Assembly: GCA_016219005.1 (NCBI GenBank)
Contig: JACRCN010000004.1
Location: 107,054 to 171,053 of the forward strand
Direction: 5' to 3'
DNA: 64,000 bases
From: Deltaproteobacteria bacterium
GTDB lineage: Bacteria; Desulfobacterota; Desulfobacteria; Desulfobacterales; SpSt-501
Position numbers and translations under genes: made by a program
The notes under the pieces: model-generated
The model's input: the letters and a program-made list of their open reading frames with translations, nothing else
What the model was told of the DNA's origin: nothing
Database searches by the model: none
Shown here: one piece after another, positions 34,167 through 42,520 of the stretch
Layout: each line of letters begins with the position of its first letter
Numbering within the stretch: the first letter of the stretch is position 1

Positions 34167-34613
34167 ATGAACTCGAAGATTTTTCTCGTAGTGGGCGCCG
34201 GTGATCACGCCAAGGCCGAGGAGACAGCCTTCAGAAGCGCTCTTTCTTCTACGCGGAATATCGTCATCATTTCCATCGTGGACTCGTTTCTCTATCACTA
34301 CGGCCACACGGACGTGATCAATACCCGCCCCTCGAAGCGAGCATTTTTGCTGCACGTCCGCAGCGAAGCCCTGCAGAAAGCAGCCGATGCGGCACAGGCG
34401 GTCCGCGAGCGCGCAAACGCCAAGGGGATTGCAGCCGAGATCATACCGGTTGAGACCGATGACCCCGCCGCCGCCATCGCTTATTTGGCCCGCGAGGAAA
34501 AAAGCGGAGCCGTCTATATCCCGTTGGAGAAAACAAGGTTTTTCCCCCTGCTCAAGCGCAGCTTGGCAACAGATCTTCGCCGCAAGCTTTCGGCTCAAGT
34601 CGTTGCCTGCTGA
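34167..34613 (+). CDS. UspA-like protein
   Basis: Cytoplasmic 148-aa protein beginning MNSKIFLVVGAG one base after the preceding stop; the larger ORF start would overlap that gene. The alternating strand-helix pattern, the DSFLYHYG stretch and the AREEKSGAVYIPLE segment fit the universal stress protein (nucleotide-binding alpha/beta) fold. The usual G-2x-G-9x-G ATP loop is not seen at the C-terminus, so nucleotide binding is doubtful. A regulatory partner of the exporter is possible, since Usp domains often accompany transporters. Confidence 0.6.
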   Translation: MNSKIFLVVGAGDHAKAEETAFRSALSSTRNIVIISIVDSFLYHYGHTDVINTRPSKRAFLLHVRSEALQKAADAAQAVRERANAKGIAAEIIPVETDDPAAAIAYLAREEKSGAVYIPLEKTRFFPLLKRSLATDLRRKLSAQVVAC

Positions 34614-34682
34614 AACCTTTCGGGACGTGTTGGCCTTAGGATCTGTGGCCCATATGGGTTAAACGAAAGGGCTATCGAAAAA

Positions 34683-36845
34683 ATGTCGGAAATCAGCCGT
34701 CGCAATTTTCTTAAAACCGGTGCTCTGACGCTCGGCGGCCCTGTGTTGGGTAAACTTGCCGGCGGGATTGTTCCGTCGCATGCTGCCTCTGCGGTCTATC
34801 CCGACCCGGACCGTGAATTAGCCAGTTGCTGCCAGTTCTGCCAAGTGCGTTGCACCACCAAAGTCGAAGTTCGCAATGGGCGAGTATTCAACGTCTCAGG
34901 CAATCCCGAAAATTTCTGGACAGGCGGGGCCATGTGCCCAAAGGGCCAATCACTGGTGGAGCTTACCAACAGCCCGGATCGGATTCTATATCCGCTGGTG
35001 CGTGATGGCGGGGGATGGAAACGGATCAGTTACGCTGAGGCCGTGGACCTGGTTGGCAGGAGCATCCTCGCCGTAAAACAGAACTTCCCGGAAGACTTCG
35101 CCCATCGGGTCGTTCTGTTCATGCCCCTCTGGGAATCCCGCGAGAGCGAGCTGGCAGCGCTGATGGCGCTGCGCATGGCCGGATTTCCGGACGCCGCCAC
35201 CCCTGGAGATGCCTGCATCGCCAGTGCGGCCACCGTGCTGCGCATCTGCCTGGGTACGATGAATTCGACAACAACCCTGGACCAGGCGCTGAACGCCCAA
35301 ACGCTGGTGCTCTGGGGGGCCAACATCGCTGAGATTTATCCGCCCTACATGCGGTGGATTCTTGCGGCGAAGGAAAAGGGCGTTCACATCGTGTACCTGG
35401 ACCCGCGCAAGACCCCCACCAGCAACTTCTGCGATCTGCATCTCATGCCAAGGCCCGGAACGGACGGCGCGGTCGCTCTGGGCGTCTTGCACGTGCTTCT
35501 CAAAGAGGGCCTGTTTGATCGAGACTATGTGGCGTCAGCGGTCAATGGCTTCGATGAGCTGGAAAAAGCTGTCGAGGCTTACACCCCTGAACGTGTGGCC
35601 GAGATCAGCTGGCTGAAGCCAGGGGAAGTAGTCCGGCTGGCGACGCTGTTAGGAAAAAGCAACCACACCATGTTCTGGCTTGGCGGGTCTCTCTGCCGTT
35701 ATACCAATGGCATCCAGACCGTCCGCAACATAATTGCAATGCAGGCCGTCACCAACAACCTCCATGGCACGGGCAAAGGGGTGATGAACGTGCAGGGAGG
35801 CAAGCCCGGCGGCGAGGAGAGATTCCTGGAACACTACAGCGCCCCGGACTTGGAAGCCGGTCTTTCCATCAGGAAGATCCTCTACAACATGAAGAGAGGC
35901 AAGGTGGATGTTTTGCTCCTCAACTCCACCTACCGGCGCTATCCGGATGCCAACGCGACCAAAGAGGCCATCTCCAAGGTGGGGTTCGTGGTCTACCGCG
36001 GCCACTTCATGAACGAGGAGGCCGAGTTGGCCCACTTGATTATTCCGGGTACCATGCCGTTTGAGAGCGATGGGTCTCAATACGGCGCCCAGCGCCAGGT
36101 GGTCTGGCGCAGCAAAGCTGTGGAGAAGCCCGGCGAAACATCCGAAGATTGGAAATTTTACATAGACTTAGGGCGGCGGCTGCTTCCGGACCGCTTCCCG
36201 GCAATAAAGTCCGCCGAGGATCTCTATGAACTGGTGCGCCAATCGGATGAATCCTGGAAGGGCATCACGCTGGAGCGTCTCAAAACGAGCCCGACCGGCG
36301 TTACGTGGCCCTGCTTTTCTGCAGAGGACTCCGAGAGCAGGGGGTCCATCTTCCGCGATGGGCGGTTTCTGACGGAGGACGGCAAGGTGCACCTCAGCTT
36401 CAAACCGCTTGGCCCGATCCGCTGGGAGGAGCCAGAGGGCAGCCCCATGAACAAGAGCAGTGAGGAGTATGGCAAGTTCCCGCTGATTTTTCTGCAGGGG
36501 AAGGTCGTGCATCAGTGGCAGCACACGTACACGAACTGGTCGTCCTACATGGCTCAGTTTTCGGAAGGCAACCTCGTCCAGATTCATCCGGAAACAGTCC
36601 GTGATTTGGGTGTAGGCGACGGCGACTGGGTCTACATCGAGACCAAGATCGGGAAACTGAAAGCGAAAGTGAAGTTGAGCGGCGGCATCTTACCCGGCGT
36701 CGTCTGGACGCCCTCGCACCCGACTCCCAAAAGCCCGGTCCCGGGGAACCAGGGGGTAAGCATCAACACCATCATCCCCAGCTACTGGGATAAGGTTTCG
36801 GCCCAGTTCAACGGGTTCGGCTGCAGGCTGGTCAAGGCAGGCTGA
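34683..36845 (+). CDS. Tat-exported molybdopterin oxidoreductase 1 (DMSO reductase superfamily)
   Basis: Catalytic subunit of a complex iron-sulfur molybdoenzyme (720 aa). The Tat signal is SRRNFLKTGA (5-14). An N-terminal [4Fe-4S] motif has Cys50, Cys53, Cys57 and Cys85 (CQFCQVRC, then MCPKG). Cys178 in ATPGDACIAS is the likely molybdenum ligand, as in polysulfide/thiosulfate reductases. Cofactor-binding regions follow (LLNSTYRRYPDANA; YTNWSSYMAQFSEGN). It is about two thirds identical by eye to the next gene, including length and all cysteines. Ferredoxin and cytochrome b subunits are downstream. The substrate is unknown; a sulfur compound is inferred. Confidence 0.9.
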   Translation: MSEISRRNFLKTGALTLGGPVLGKLAGGIVPSHAASAVYPDPDRELASCCQFCQVRCTTKVEVRNGRVFNVSGNPENFWTGGAMCPKGQSLVELTNSPDRILYPLVRDGGGWKRISYAEAVDLVGRSILAVKQNFPEDFAHRVVLFMPLWESRESELAALMALRMAGFPDAATPGDACIASAATVLRICLGTMNSTTTLDQALNAQTLVLWGANIAEIYPPYMRWILAAKEKGVHIVYLDPRKTPTSNFCDLHLMPRPGTDGAVALGVLHVLLKEGLFDRDYVASAVNGFDELEKAVEAYTPERVAEISWLKPGEVVRLATLLGKSNHTMFWLGGSLCRYTNGIQTVRNIIAMQAVTNNLHGTGKGVMNVQGGKPGGEERFLEHYSAPDLEAGLSIRKILYNMKRGKVDVLLLNSTYRRYPDANATKEAISKVGFVVYRGHFMNEEAELAHLIIPGTMPFESDGSQYGAQRQVVWRSKAVEKPGETSEDWKFYIDLGRRLLPDRFPAIKSAEDLYELVRQSDESWKGITLERLKTSPTGVTWPCFSAEDSESRGSIFRDGRFLTEDGKVHLSFKPLGPIRWEEPEGSPMNKSSEEYGKFPLIFLQGKVVHQWQHTYTNWSSYMAQFSEGNLVQIHPETVRDLGVGDGDWVYIETKIGKLKAKVKLSGGILPGVVWTPSHPTPKSPVPGNQGVSINTIIPSYWDKVSAQFNGFGCRLVKAG

Positions 36846-36967
36846 AGACAGACAGCGCCTGAATGCTTCCACAGGCCATTTGTATCAAAAGTTGCTGAAA
36901 CGTTTCGGGCGCTTGCAAGGTTTTTTGAGAAAGCCCGACGCGTATCAACGAAGGGATAATCTATAAA

Positions 36968-39130
36968 ATGGTTGAATTCGGTCGTCGAAGTTTCTTAAAA
37001 ACCGGCGCTTTGGCGATAGGTGGCCCGATGTTGGGCGGACTTGCCGGAAGCCCCGTGCCGGAGCTGAAGGCCGCTTTGGCCGATACCGGCCCGAGCACTG
37101 AATTCCCCAGCTGTTGCGCCCTTTGCCAAGTGCGTTGCACCACCAAGGTTGAGGTCCGCGATGGCAAGGTGGTCAACGTGTTCGGCAATCCGGAAAATTA
37201 CTGGACCGGTGGGGCCATGTGCCCAAAGGGAAAATCGCTTGTAGAACTGACCTATAGTCCGCATCGGATCCTCAATCCGCTTCTGCGGGACGGAAACGGA
37301 TGGAAGCGAATCGGTTATGCCGATGCGGTCCAGCTAATCGCTGATCGTATCCTGGAAGTCAAACGCAGCAACCCCGAAGACTTTGCCCATCGCGTTGCGC
37401 TTTTCATGCCCCTGTGGGAGTCGCGGGAGAGCGAACTGGCGGCGCTGATGGCGCTTCGAATTGCTGGGTTTCCCGATACCTGCTCGCCTGGAGAGACATG
37501 TATCGCAAGCACTTCCGCGGCCCTTAGAATCTGCCTTGGCACGGCCAATTCCACCACCAATATGGACGAGATGATGAACAGCAAGATCCTAGTGCTGTGG
37601 GGTCTCAATCTTGCTGAGATCTACCCGACATATACGCGCTGGCTTTTAGCGGCCAAAGAAAAGGGAGTTGAGATTATCTATATCGATCCACGGCGCACGG
37701 CCACGAGCAATCTTTGCAGCCTGCAAATCACACCAAGGCCGGGGTCGGACGGGGCCCTTGCGCTCGGAATCGCGCATATCCTGATCAAGGAAGATCTTTT
37801 CGACAAAGAATACGTCAGTGCGCGCATCACGGGCTTCGAAGATCTTTCTCAAGCGGTTCAGGAATATACGCCGCAAAAGAGTGCTGAAATCACTCGGCTG
37901 CCCGAGGAAGCAATCGTGCAGTTGGCAAGGAGGCTTGGCGCAAGCCCTCGCACGTTGGTATGGCTTGGAGGGTCTCTGGCGAGGTACACGAATGGCTTGC
38001 AGACGATACGCAATATCGTCTCCCTTCAGGCGATCACCAACAACCTGGACGGGCCCGGAAAGGGAATCATGGATGTGCTTGGAGGAAAGCCCGGGGGAGA
38101 GGAGGAGTTCCTCGAACATTATACCGATCCGGTGATGTCTCCCAGACTTGCGTTCAGAAAAATTCTCTACAACATGAAAAACGGGAAAGTGGATGTTCTG
38201 CTCCTCAACAGCACATACCGGCGCTATCCAGACGCCAACGCCGTCAAGGAGGCAATTTCTAAAGTCGGTTTGGTCGTTTGCCGTGGTTTTTTCATGAATG
38301 AGGAAGCCGAACTCGCGCATGTGATCATCCCCGGATGCATGCCCTTTGAAACCAGCGGTTCGATGTATGGCTCCCAGCGGCAGGTGTTGTGGCGCAGTAA
38401 AATTATCGAAAAACCCGCAGATGTCGTCGATGAGTTTCGGTTCTACACCGATTTGGGGAAGAAAGTCAGTCCGGAGAAGTTTCCCTCATTCGACACCCCG
38501 GAAAAACTCTATGAAGCCTTCCGGAAAACGATTCCGTCGTGGAAGGGTCTGGAACTTGAACGGGTCAAGGCGAGCAATACCGGAATTACCTGGCCGAGTT
38601 TTTCTCGTGATGAACCCGAGAGCAAGGGTTCTATCTTCAAGGATGGCAAGTTTCCCACCCCAGATGGAAAAGTTCTGCTGAACTCAAAACCAATGGGGAC
38701 CATACGATGGGAAGAACCCGAAGGAAGCCCGTTGAATCCGAAAAGTCATGAATACGGTAAATTTCCTCTCATATTCACTCAGGGTAAGGTTGTGCAGCAT
38801 TGGCATCACTCCTACACGAACTGGTCGTCTTATATGGCGCAGTTTTCGGAAGGCAATGTTGTTCACATCAATCCTGAAACGGCTCGTGAACTGGATATAA
38901 ACGACGGCGATTGGTCTTGGATCGAGACCAAGATCGGCAAATTGAAGGCAAAGGTGAAGTTGAGCATGGCGATCTTACCCGACGTCATCTGGACTCCTTC
39001 ATATCCGTCTCCTAAAAGCCCATTTCCTGGCAATCAGGGAGTAACCATCAACACCATCATTCCCAACTACTGGGATAAGGTTTCAGCCCAGTTCAACGGG
39101 TTCGGCTGTAGGTTGGTCAAGGCTTCGTGA
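36968..39130 (+). CDS. Tat-exported molybdopterin oxidoreductase 2 (paralog)
   Basis: Second 720-aa molybdoenzyme with the same plan as its neighbour: Tat motif GRRSFLKTGA, Cys50/53/57 (CALCQVRC) and Cys85 (MCPKGKS), and Cys178 (SPGETCIAS). Long stretches are identical to the first copy, such as AHRV-LFMPLWESRESELAAL and the C-terminal YWDKVSAQFNGFGCRLVKA. Codons look less GC-rich than in copy 1. The upstream region (GAAGGGATAATCTATAAA-ATG) also resembles that of copy 1, which points to tandem duplication including the leader. Two substrates, or a heterodimer, are possible. Confidence 0.9.
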   Translation: MVEFGRRSFLKTGALAIGGPMLGGLAGSPVPELKAALADTGPSTEFPSCCALCQVRCTTKVEVRDGKVVNVFGNPENYWTGGAMCPKGKSLVELTYSPHRILNPLLRDGNGWKRIGYADAVQLIADRILEVKRSNPEDFAHRVALFMPLWESRESELAALMALRIAGFPDTCSPGETCIASTSAALRICLGTANSTTNMDEMMNSKILVLWGLNLAEIYPTYTRWLLAAKEKGVEIIYIDPRRTATSNLCSLQITPRPGSDGALALGIAHILIKEDLFDKEYVSARITGFEDLSQAVQEYTPQKSAEITRLPEEAIVQLARRLGASPRTLVWLGGSLARYTNGLQTIRNIVSLQAITNNLDGPGKGIMDVLGGKPGGEEEFLEHYTDPVMSPRLAFRKILYNMKNGKVDVLLLNSTYRRYPDANAVKEAISKVGLVVCRGFFMNEEAELAHVIIPGCMPFETSGSMYGSQRQVLWRSKIIEKPADVVDEFRFYTDLGKKVSPEKFPSFDTPEKLYEAFRKTIPSWKGLELERVKASNTGITWPSFSRDEPESKGSIFKDGKFPTPDGKVLLNSKPMGTIRWEEPEGSPLNPKSHEYGKFPLIFTQGKVVQHWHHSYTNWSSYMAQFSEGNVVHINPETARELDINDGDWSWIETKIGKLKAKVKLSMAILPDVIWTPSYPSPKSPFPGNQGVTINTIIPNYWDKVSAQFNGFGCRLVKAS

Positions 39131-39192
39131 AGATTAACAAAGGGTGATACTTCCGGTCGCACAACGATAGAAAATCACCCAGCGGCGGTTAC

Positions 39193-39978
39193 ATGAATAA
39201 ACGATATGCAATGGTGATTGACTCCTCGCGCTGCATCAACTGCCTCGCCTGCGTGGTCGCCTGCCAGCTCACCCATCAAGTCCCAGCCAATTTCAAGCGC
39301 AATTGGATTCGTCCGGGGCCGTGGGAGTTCGGTGCCGGGGTCCACTACCAGCCCGGCAACTGCATGCAGTGCGAGCGCCCCACCTGTGTCGATGCGTGTC
39401 CCACCGGCGCAACCTACCAGGACGAAACCAACGGCATCATTCGGGTGAACCCGAAGCTGTGCATCGCCTGCGGCAGCTGCATCCCGGCGTGTCCCTACGG
39501 GGCGCGATTCCGCCATCCCGGCAAGCGGATCGTAGACAAATGCGATTTCTGTCAAGGCCGAATCGGGAAAGGCAGGAGCCCGGCCTGTGTGGAGACATGC
39601 CCCACGCGCGCGAGAATCTTCGGCAATATGGCCGACGCAGCCAGCGAAATTTCGCGTGTGCTGAAAGCCAGGCCCACCGTGCGGGTGATAAACAAAAAAA
39701 CCGACACGGAACCCGCCATCTATTATCTGGAAAAAACCTCTCCGCTCGATTGGCCGGTGGAGGCTAATGTCCCGGAGGCCATACGCCTGTGGCGGGATCT
39801 TTTCAACCCGATTGTCAAGGCGGTCGTGGGAATGACAGGGTTGGCAGTGTTGGTCATGCTCGGAAAACAACTGTTTTCCGACCCGAATAGTGAACACCGC
39901 GACCAAGGTCACACCGGTCCGAATGAGGCCAAACAAGAGATGGGTAAGGGACCTGATGATGAAACCCCGAATGATTAG
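39193..39978 (+). CDS. Four-cluster ferredoxin subunit with membrane anchor
   Basis: Electron-transfer subunit (261 aa) of the PsrB/TtrB/HybA type. Sixteen cysteines form four [4Fe-4S] motifs: CINCLACVVAC, CMQCERPTCVDAC, CIACGSCIPAC and CDFCQG...CVETC. A C-terminal helix (VKAVVGMTGLAVLVMLG) would anchor it. No Tat or Sec signal is seen, so export would occur with the Tat-carrying molybdenum subunit. It links molybdoenzymes 1 and 2 to the cytochrome b encoded next and overlaps that gene by about 20 bp. Confidence 0.92.
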   Translation: MNKRYAMVIDSSRCINCLACVVACQLTHQVPANFKRNWIRPGPWEFGAGVHYQPGNCMQCERPTCVDACPTGATYQDETNGIIRVNPKLCIACGSCIPACPYGARFRHPGKRIVDKCDFCQGRIGKGRSPACVETCPTRARIFGNMADAASEISRVLKARPTVRVINKKTDTEPAIYYLEKTSPLDWPVEANVPEAIRLWRDLFNPIVKAVVGMTGLAVLVMLGKQLFSDPNSEHRDQGHTGPNEAKQEMGKGPDDETPND

Positions 39979-41260
39979 ACGGCACAGCACCAAGGCCATA
40001 TTCTTGCATTGGTTCAACACCGCATGCTGGTTTTTTCTCCTGGGGACAGGGGCGGGGTTGATAGATAACCCGGGTCTGCAGCCTCTGGGAATGTGGTGGC
40101 CGAGGCTAATGCATACGGTTTTCGGATCCCCCGAGACGCTGCTCGTTGTCCACGAAGCATGCGGGTTTCTCTGGGCAGGGATTATTGTCATTTACGGGCT
40201 CGTCTTTCTGAGAACGGAGACGCTCCCTTTCTTAAAGGAAGTTTTCTCGTTTTCGGTTCGGGACGACGTGCACTGGCTTCTAATTAAATCCCTGGTGATG
40301 ACTCTGCCGACCCGATTCTTGGAAAAGATGGGCGCCGATTCAACCCTTCCGGACCAGCCCTTCTACAACGTCGGCCAGAAGCTATTCGCGATACCTGCTG
40401 TCCTGGGCGGGGCATTGATTGCAGCAAGCGGTTTCATCATGGCTTTTTCGAGGGCCCTTAACGATCCCGGACTGGTGCAGTGGTCCATTCTCATCCATTT
40501 TGCCATTGTGGGGTTTGTCACGGCCGGGCTTCTGGTGCATGTCTTTATGGCAGCCATCGCCAAAGGCGAGGGGCCCGCGCTGCGGTCCATGTTCACCGGC
40601 TGGGTGCCGGAGGGGTTCGCGAGGCATCACAATCGGAGATGGTATGATGCCATGATGAGAAAGGGTTTCATCAGCCTGTTTTTTCTGCTCTCACTGCTGC
40701 AGGTCTGCCCATCTGCCGGTGGGCAGATCACCCAGTCTCCTGTCTCGGCAGTGAACATCGTTTCGACCCAAATCAGCGAACCGGCACCGAAGCCTGTTCC
40801 CGGCGTTTCCGCTAAAGACGCCTACGAAAAGTGGAAAGATGAGCCGGATAAACTGATCATCATCGACTGCCGCACGCCCGAAGAATATGTTTACGTCGGC
40901 CATGCCTCGATGGCTCATAATATTCCCTCTCAATTTATGGAACATGTCTGGGATGAGAACAAAAAAGAATATCGAATGAGAGACAACCCAAATTTTGTGG
41001 AGATGGTGAAGAGTAAATTCAAACTTGACGATGCGATATTTGTCATGTGTCGATCCGGAGGGCGGAGCACACTTTCTGCAAGAAAACTCACCGAGGCTGG
41101 TTTCACCAATGTCGTAAATATCATGGATGGATTTGAAGGCGCTTTGGTTAGAGACCCAGAAAGCTATTTCGACGGCAAACGCCTGAGAAACGGCTGGAAA
41201 AATTCCGGGGCGCCATGGACATACGGACTGAAACCGCGCCTCATATTCAGGGCCGATTGA
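39956..41260 (+). CDS. Cytochrome b - rhodanese fusion
   Basis: About 434 aa from the tandem ATG at 39956, preceded by AAGGG. Residues 1-225 are a formate-dehydrogenase-gamma/PsrC-like di-heme cytochrome b with about four helices and histidines in FLHWFNTACW, LMHTVFG, VVHEACGFLW and LLVHVFMAAI. An extra signal-like helix (GFISLFFLLSLLQVC, about 235-250) then leads to a periplasmic rhodanese domain with active-site Cys365 in MCRSGGRS. Rhodaneses carry sulfane sulfur, so this fusion ties quinone-linked electron flow to sulfur transfer. Last gene of the cluster. Confidence 0.85.
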   Translation: MMKPRMIRRHSTKAIFLHWFNTACWFFLLGTGAGLIDNPGLQPLGMWWPRLMHTVFGSPETLLVVHEACGFLWAGIIVIYGLVFLRTETLPFLKEVFSFSVRDDVHWLLIKSLVMTLPTRFLEKMGADSTLPDQPFYNVGQKLFAIPAVLGGALIAASGFIMAFSRALNDPGLVQWSILIHFAIVGFVTAGLLVHVFMAAIAKGEGPALRSMFTGWVPEGFARHHNRRWYDAMMRKGFISLFFLLSLLQVCPSAGGQITQSPVSAVNIVSTQISEPAPKPVPGVSAKDAYEKWKDEPDKLIIIDCRTPEEYVYVGHASMAHNIPSQFMEHVWDENKKEYRMRDNPNFVEMVKSKFKLDDAIFVMCRSGGRSTLSARKLTEAGFTNVVNIMDGFEGALVRDPESYFDGKRLRNGWKNSGAPWTYGLKPRLIFRAD

Positions 41261-41347
41261 TATCAGTCTGCCGCGGTTGCGGCACTTTTTCATCGGCGTG
41301 CGCCTTGCCCTTCGCCGTGATCTGCTTTTTTTTGAGATGGCTTCGAG

Positions 41348-42043
41348 TCACATGTCCGGTGCCGCGACGCGCCAGGCGGACAGCACCCTTGGCAACTCGC
41401 GGATCGAGGCGATGACGCGCCGGGCGCCTGCGAAGTCATGCGAGCCGGCGAAGAAATGGTTCCGTATGATGATGCACTCGATGCCAGCGGCCCGCGCGGC
41501 CTTCAGCCCCTGCTCGGAGTCTTCCACAACTACAGCCTCGCCCGGCGCAGCCCCGAAGCGCCTCAGGGCGGAAAGATAGGGTTCCGGCGCCGGCTTTTCC
41601 TTTTCGTAATCTTCGACCGTGAGCACGAATTCCATGTGTTTTACAATGGAGCGCGATCGATGAATGAGATCGAAATCGGTTCTTTTCGAGGTCGTGACGA
41701 TGGCCATCTTATAGTGGTCTTTGAGGAGCGCAAGCACCTCCTCGACTCCCGGTATCTCGATGTCCTCTCTGCGGAGAAATTCCTGATAGTATCTGTCCCT
41801 GTGCGCTCTGTGTTGCGCGATGACCGGTTCGCCGACTCCGGCCTGCCGGGCCAGGCCCCACGCCGTCTCACCGCAGGCCCGGAATTCGTGGTAGGCGGCT
41901 CTTTGGAGATTCACCCCGATTTCGGCCAGCGCGCGCTGCGTGGCTCGGAAGTACCATTCCTCGGTGTCAACCAGCACGCCGTCATGATCCCAGAAAATAT
42001 ATCGAAGTTGCGCCACAGACGCCCGAACCGCCCCGGGGCTCAC
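41348..42043 (-). CDS. HAD-family phosphatase
   Basis: Phosphoglycolate-phosphatase/beta-phosphoglucomutase-like hydrolase (about 231 aa). Motif I is FWDHDGVLVDTEE, with His in place of the common first-x residue; motif II is IVTTSKR and motif III/IV appear as KPAPEPYL and VVEDSEQGLKAA. The GTG start at 42043 overlaps the stop of the upstream cupin gene (GTGA), so it is likely translationally coupled; the earlier ATG start of the track lies in that gene. Cytoplasmic; substrate unknown. Confidence 0.85.
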   Translation of the reverse strand: MSPGAVRASVAQLRYIFWDHDGVLVDTEEWYFRATQRALAEIGVNLQRAAYHEFRACGETAWGLARQAGVGEPVIAQHRAHRDRYYQEFLRREDIEIPGVEEVLALLKDHYKMAIVTTSKRTDFDLIHRSRSIVKHMEFVLTVEDYEKEKPAPEPYLSALRRFGAAPGEAVVVEDSEQGLKAARAAGIECIIIRNHFFAGSHDFAGARRVIASIRELPRVLSAWRVAAPDM

Positions 42044-42447
42044 TTGACCCAGTTGATGTCGGTGCCCGGCGGCAGGTGCGGGGTGAAGACCGAGATGTAT
42101 TGCAGATTCTCCGCCAGGGCCCGGGTGTCGTGGATGATCCCGCGCGGGCAGACATGGACGTCGCCCTGTTTCACCGGCTTCCACTCGCCGTTGATGAGCA
42201 GCTCCCCGCGGCCGCCCACCACGATGACGATCTCATCGGAGACGGTGTGGAAATGGCCGCCGATCTGCGTGCCCTTCACGGCGGTCCGGATCATCACCTG
42301 GGTGCGGGGGCAATCGTAGACGACCTCGCTGTCCACGCCCTTCTCGGGCAGCTGGCGCTTCGCGTAAAACCCGGCGAGATTGAGCAGAACGGACTTGTCG
42401 GGCGTCGAGTCGATCAGACCTTTGAGTTCCTGCGGATTCGCGGACAT
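42040..42447 (-). CDS. Cupin-domain protein
   Basis: Single cupin barrel (135 aa) starting at ATG 42447, 7 nt after GGAGG. Metal-ligand-type motifs GGHFHTVSDE (GX5HXH-like region) and the later GDVHVCPRGIIHDTRA are present. It may be a small dioxygenase, isomerase or sugar/amino-acid-binding protein. Coupled to the HAD gene. Substrate unknown. Confidence 0.78.
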   Translation of the reverse strand: MSANPQELKGLIDSTPDKSVLLNLAGFYAKRQLPEKGVDSEVVYDCPRTQVMIRTAVKGTQIGGHFHTVSDEIVIVVGGRGELLINGEWKPVKQGDVHVCPRGIIHDTRALAENLQYISVFTPHLPPGTDINWVK

Positions 42448-42520
42448 CACAAACCTCCATGCGTTTGATTGCGTTGATTCACATCGTTCTCATGCTCATG
42501 CATTTAGGAGTCCCATTTCA

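Noticed and set aside
40634-40657. Possible separate start for the rhodanese at ATGATG 40652
   Set aside because: It is in frame with the cytochrome b, and the upstream GGAG is too far from it; kept as a fusion and raised as a question in the findings.
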